In this document: one piece after another, positions 59,756 through 64,000 of the stretch
Position numbering within the stretch: position 1 is the first letter of the stretch
Layout of the letters: every line of letters starts with the position of its first letter
Source: Paramacrobiotus metropolitanus
Taxonomy: Eukaryota > Tardigrada > Eutardigrada > Parachela > Macrobiotidae
Direction of reading: 5' to 3'
DNA: 64,000 nt
Assembly (NCBI RefSeq): GCF_019649055.1
Contig: NW_026570232.1
Coordinates: 1,054,001-1,118,000, forward strand
The notes under the pieces: model-generated
Database searches by the model: none
What the model saw: only the letters and a program-made list of their open reading frames with translations
What the model was told of the DNA's origin: nothing
Made by a program: the position numbers and the translations under genes

Positions 59756-61048
59756 TGTTACTGGTTTGTCAAAAGCAGAAAGTCAGCAATTTCTTTTTGG
59801 TGATTTAATTATTAATCACACAACGTAAAGCTATCTCAAAGCTGCATAAAATAAGTTGCCGGTAATGGCATACTGTGTTTTACTTTTCCTTTTGCTTTGG
59901 TACCAAAAAAACTAGTGCAAAATTACGCGCAATACAGTTTGAAACATATACAACGCGTAATATGAGTGATTATTACGATGTTGCATATAGCCGATCGAAC
60001 AAGTGCCCCAGTTTTGCAGATTCCGAAACGGAGTTCCCAAGGATCGTCAACATTACGAGATGGCAGTTTGCATTTTTCGAACAAGCTACCCGTAGCTTAA
60101 GAGCACAAGGATTCCGACTGAACAGGTCTTAAGCGTGAGTTGTTGTGTTTACTGTTTATTGTTTCTGTTGATCATGATGATCTAACAGATACGGTATTTA
60201 GATATTGTAACCGCGTGCTGAACAGATGGTTTACATCGTTTTTAAAACAAACATTTTAAATTTTGTCACCCGTGATTTGCACTTCGTGCTCATATAATTA
60301 TATCAGTGCCCAAATATGCAGTAGATTCAACCTCGGAAACGTTTTCGGTTTATTAAAGCCCAGCTCGCGCACCTAACGCCTTTTTTACGCGCGTTAGGCA
60401 TTAGCAAAAAGCATACAAAGAGGAAAACATAATACATACTTGAGAAAAAATAATATTTCTTTATTACATTTATCGAATGTCTTCTCTTGTCTTCCAATTT
60501 ATTCGATTGTTTTTTACGAATGTACGTGTACTCGTAGTATGCTTATTTATTTGTTTTGCCAGCTGGAAGGGTGCCATACCTGACAATAGATGCAATACTT
60601 TCCTATCACTGAAACACAAGGTTGATATAACAAGATGGCAAGATACTTGTACTGTACGTATGCGCAGTACTGTAATTTACTTGTACTGGCACTTTATAAG
60701 TCGTGTAACACCTTGCGTAATTTTTCCATCCGAAATTTGTTTTGGAATTCACAACACATCAGAAATCGGGTTGCATCAGTAGTATTTATTTCAAAGCTAT
60801 AGCATCAGAATTTCAAGCTAAAATTTTAAACCGACACTCCATAAAGCGCGTGACCTCAGAACGTTATCATACTCGAATATTATACAAACATAAAACTGAC
60901 AGGGGATCAGTTTACGTCGTAGTTTGTGTCGTACTGCGTAGCAGTGGGTAAAGCTATAAAGCCCAAATGTTAGCAGTCGTTGAAGTAAACATTCTGTCTT
61001 TGTGTTTACAGTAGACAGTACAGCTTCATCATCACAGATAAATAGCGT
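59756..61048. other. Intergenic, no gene recognised
   Basis: The upstream region of the giant mucin-like gene and the 3' region of the propeller-like gene. Open frames here are short and featureless. A possible polyadenylation signal for the minus-strand neighbour lies near 60782. Confidence 0.45.
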
Positions 61049-63961
61049 TTATTCAACGCCCCAGCCTCCTCTGGGTATTTTCTTGCACCTCATCGTTAAG
61101 GACACTGATGTTTCATCCAAATCTGCAATGAAAATTGAAAACTTATTGAATAGTTATGCATTTTCTGACAAGACAAATTATAGGGAAACTACAAATCTTT
61201 GAGTGGGCTTTTACCTGGCGGGTCAATTCCATCAAGGTTAAGAAAGGGTTGGCTCCCACAAACTCCTAACGCCATTCCCGCGCTTCGTTTGACATTATTA
61301 AAGCTGTCCAGCTTTTGAATCATTAACCCATGAAGAGTGTCTGCTACGGTGAAGAGCTCTGTTTCCGTTGTTTGACCGTAACCGACCAGGATTGTTCCAC
61401 ATTCCTGCTCAACGACTCGGAATTTGTCGTGCTGAAAATGAAGAAGGCCACCTTATACCTTCAACTAAGGACAAAGTGATGCAACTGCAATAATCTCCTT
61501 ACATTTTCTTTCGAAGGGATTTCTGCCGCATTCTGAGTTTCAAAGGCGACCTTTTCAGAACGGAAGTCGTAATTCTCGGGCAGAATAAAGGATCGGCCAT
61601 AGGTGCCGTTACAGCGGAGGTGTCGACCACTACCAACAATCAAATAACGACGTTGATCCGACAGCATCAGCTCTAGTGATTGCACCCCTACAAGATGACC
61701 TTTAGTTGTCAATGTGTGCACCAATATAAAGCGATTGATGAGAAAAGTTTACCGCATAGTGGCAGTTGTCCAACGCTGGAAATAATGTTCCCATTTGACC
61801 GTGGCAACACCCGGCATAAACGTTCATCATCGCTCAGCACTTCGAAAAAGGACAGAATGGATGCTTTGGATTTAGTCGATGGTTCGGATGCAAACACAAG
61901 TGACAGGAGTCCATGATGGTCTTCCCATCCGCGGACAGCCACAGCACCGGTGACCGGAACATAATCACATAACAACAAGCGGCCGTTAACAAAGCGGTAT
62001 ATTGGCGAGATTTTCTCGGCTGTTTTAGATTTGTCGTGCGTATGCGGATGGAAAATCGAGAAGGCAACGAACGTATTTCCCGCTGACATGGTCACGACGT
62101 CGACATCACTGATGTACCGATGCGGAATGTCTTGGATTTTCACCACGTGCAGCGGGGAATCAGAGTGAATACCGGAGCGGATCTCGTACAGATGGCTTCG
62201 TCTGTCCGCTAGAATGGCGATCACGTAGGCGTGCCGATGCACGACGAAACTCTGAAGAGAATGAACTTCTCGATGCAGACAGATAGATCCACAAAATCTC
62301 ATAACAGTATCTCATAATCTACTACTACTAACAGATCTACGAAATCTCATAGTAGTATAGTACTATCTCATAGTAGCGGTCTGCTTATACCTTCAGGCTT
62401 TTAACTTTTCCACTGGTAGATGCAAAGGACTTCGAATCACTGTCGCGCTGCACAAAGATCGATTTGTCGGGATCACATTCAACGTGGCGAGCATGAAATC
62501 CGTAATCCGTTCGAGTTCCCTCAGAGCCGGTTTCCCCGGAGCACTCCAACAGTACCCTGAAAGTACGAGTACAACAGAAACTTGTGGAGAAGTCCATAGA
62601 TCGCTGGCTGACTGACAGAAACCGCTACGAGGTCTCTTATCTCACATCATAAGGACTTTATTTAAACGTGTAACAAACTCTTCCTCAAAACGATTAAATT
62701 ATTACACATCTAGTATGTGTCTACTGTCTAGCAGAGATTATGCATGCGATAATACTATAATAATGTGGCAAACGAAGTTAGAATTCATACCACACATCTT
62801 TTTCTTCGGATTCAGAATATTTGTTCGGGCGTTTGCGCAGCCAATGACCGTCAGACTGGGCGGGCAACTTGACAAATTCTGAGCAATAAGACGTGGACAG
62901 TCCGCTGAGCTGGTCAATGTGGACAATTTCGTGGTCTTTGTGATCGAGATCTGGAATCCGGCAGTGATGCAGTTACACAAAGAGAAATTAGCGGCACGGT
63001 ACCTGTGCCATGCTCTAGCGGTTGCGTTGTTTCTGCTTCTTCTGTGACAGATGGTACCGTCGAGGACAAAGTGGACGTTTCGGTTGGAGCTGTCGTAACC
63101 GGCGTTTTTATCGAAATTGACGGCAGTGTCCATGCATCCGAGTACAGCTCCGCTACAACAGGCAGCGTCCATGCAAAAACGCCTGCCGGCGTGCTGGTTA
63201 TTTCCGAAAGGTGCAGCACTTTCTCTTCTGGCTGGTTAGTGGCATTATTCGCAACAACAGTTGAATTCTCAGTGGAAAAATGCGAGAGAAAATCGGTTGG
63301 GTCTGTTTAAATTGATTAACAATCTTTTCCTGATTTATTGTATTAATGTGTAATAAGTTGGGTGAAAAGATATCCGCATGCTACGATAAGAAGCTTTACC
63401 TTCACCTGAACCATCCATTTCTTCGTCTTTGGTCTGGTTCAAAATGTGCGGCACTTTTCCATTTACGCTAGAAGCGAAAACCTTAAAATAGTCAGTGATA
63501 CGATTCTTGGCTTACCGCTGCTTGCCTTTTGCCCCGCCCGCCGATGACCGGAAGGAATTCCTCTTTGTCGAATGTTCCAGTGTCATACGAGACGCTTTCG
63601 TTGGTCCATGTCAAGGCAACTGATGTGGCATTGGGTGAACAATTGCGTCCACCATCCACGCAAAAATCCGCTATCCAAAAAAAAGGAAAAGGAACAGGTA
63701 TGCCTGTAGTTGCTTATTAGCGTTTGATTACTTCTGTGCACGGTACCGACATTACAATTTTATGAATCTACAATACGTCGTATTCAATGCGCAAACTGAA
63801 TTAACCGGTATAAAACACTTCGCAATCATGCATGTAGCACAAGAAACAGGAACATTACCTGCATTTCCCGCTCCGGCGTGTGCAGATAGGCATACGATTA
63901 GTAAGCTGGCATACCAAAACATATAACGCTCACCGCTGGTTGTAATCCACCTTTCCTTCAT
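61049..63961 (-). CDS. Secreted protein with Thr/Ser-rich linker and C-terminal beta-propeller-like (EAR/EPTP-like) domain
   Basis: Ten exons: 63859-63961, 63526-63670, 63400-63467, 63003-63302, 62791-62950, 62391-62556, 61753-62251, 61503-61687, 61215-61431 and 61049-61122. They total 1917 nt, 638 aa, every junction in phase. A signal peptide (MFWYASLLIVCLSAHAGAG) is followed by a region with N-glycosylation sites (NCS, NAT, NES), a Thr/Ser/Pro/Glu-rich linker (about residues 110-205), a dibasic RKR, then about 350 residues of repeating strands with spaced motifs such as FVVHRHAYVIAILADRRSHL, PIYRFVNGRLLLCDYVPVTG, and GVQSLELMLSDQRRYLIVGS. These recall EPTP/EAR propeller blades (hydrophobic-GA-hydrophobic, then YLxVG), but the match is by eye only. 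Exon 2 ends at a GC donor (AG|GCAAGC). AATAAA overlaps the stop. Extracellular location is likely. Confidence 0.75.
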
Positions 63962-64000
63962 TTTGTGAACGCGACTTTATATTTTGCGCACAGCAAAGAC

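Noticed and set aside
59875-60132. An 85-codon plus-strand frame with MSDYYDVAYSRSNK
   Set aside because: No family resemblance, no clear promoter or splice context and no partner exon.

Overview
The window is genomic DNA from a compact animal genome. Genes are split by spliceosomal introns, many only 55-62 bp long. CpG is not visibly depleted, and there are no operons or Shine-Dalgarno sites. An invertebrate is clear. An ecdysozoan such as a tardigrade is my best guess, but it rests on general style and is weak. Exons below were joined by hand using GT-AG (rarely GC-AG) sites and codon phase.

Left part (1-24 kb): a dead fragment of a non-LTR-type retroelement (1.0-2.1 kb) is followed by a plus-strand tandem family of six small four-pass membrane protein genes (3.6-4.8, 6.6-8.0, 13.3-14.4, 16.2-17.2, 18.2-19.4 and 22.3-23.7 kb). 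Each begins with a short first exon that carries TM1 and ends in phase 1. A minus-strand short-chain dehydrogenase of the 17-beta-HSD12/HSDL1 type (8.9-11.3 kb) lies between copies two and three and carries a one-base frameshift. A Harbinger-like MITE (17.5 kb) and an inverted pair of 5 x 16-bp tandem arrays (21.3-21.7 kb) sit between family members.

Middle part (24.8-34.8 kb): a minus-strand BTB-BACK protein, a plus-strand SLC22-type organic-ion transporter and a plus-strand flavin-containing monooxygenase, all with complete coherent exon structures. The transporter and monooxygenase could both act on xenobiotics or small metabolites. Nothing shows that they are co-regulated.

Right part (35.3-64 kb): three minus-strand genes for secreted proteins. 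Two are paralogous mucin-like proteins with a secretion signal (in the first copy its start is unresolved), a conserved RQF-containing N-terminal region, a Lys/Arg-rich basic block and a long Ser/Thr-rich acidic tail. In the second, the tail is one uninterrupted 17.3-kb exon of about 170 near-identical 31-residue repeats (product about 5,940 aa). These repeats are themselves arranged in higher-order blocks of 1905, 1905, 1395, 1767 and 1767 bp. The third gene, at the window end, encodes a secreted protein with a Thr-rich linker and a C-terminal beta-propeller-like domain. The giant repeat protein is the most striking object here. With its neighbours it suggests an extracellular matrix, mucus or cuticle locus, but function is inferred, not shown.
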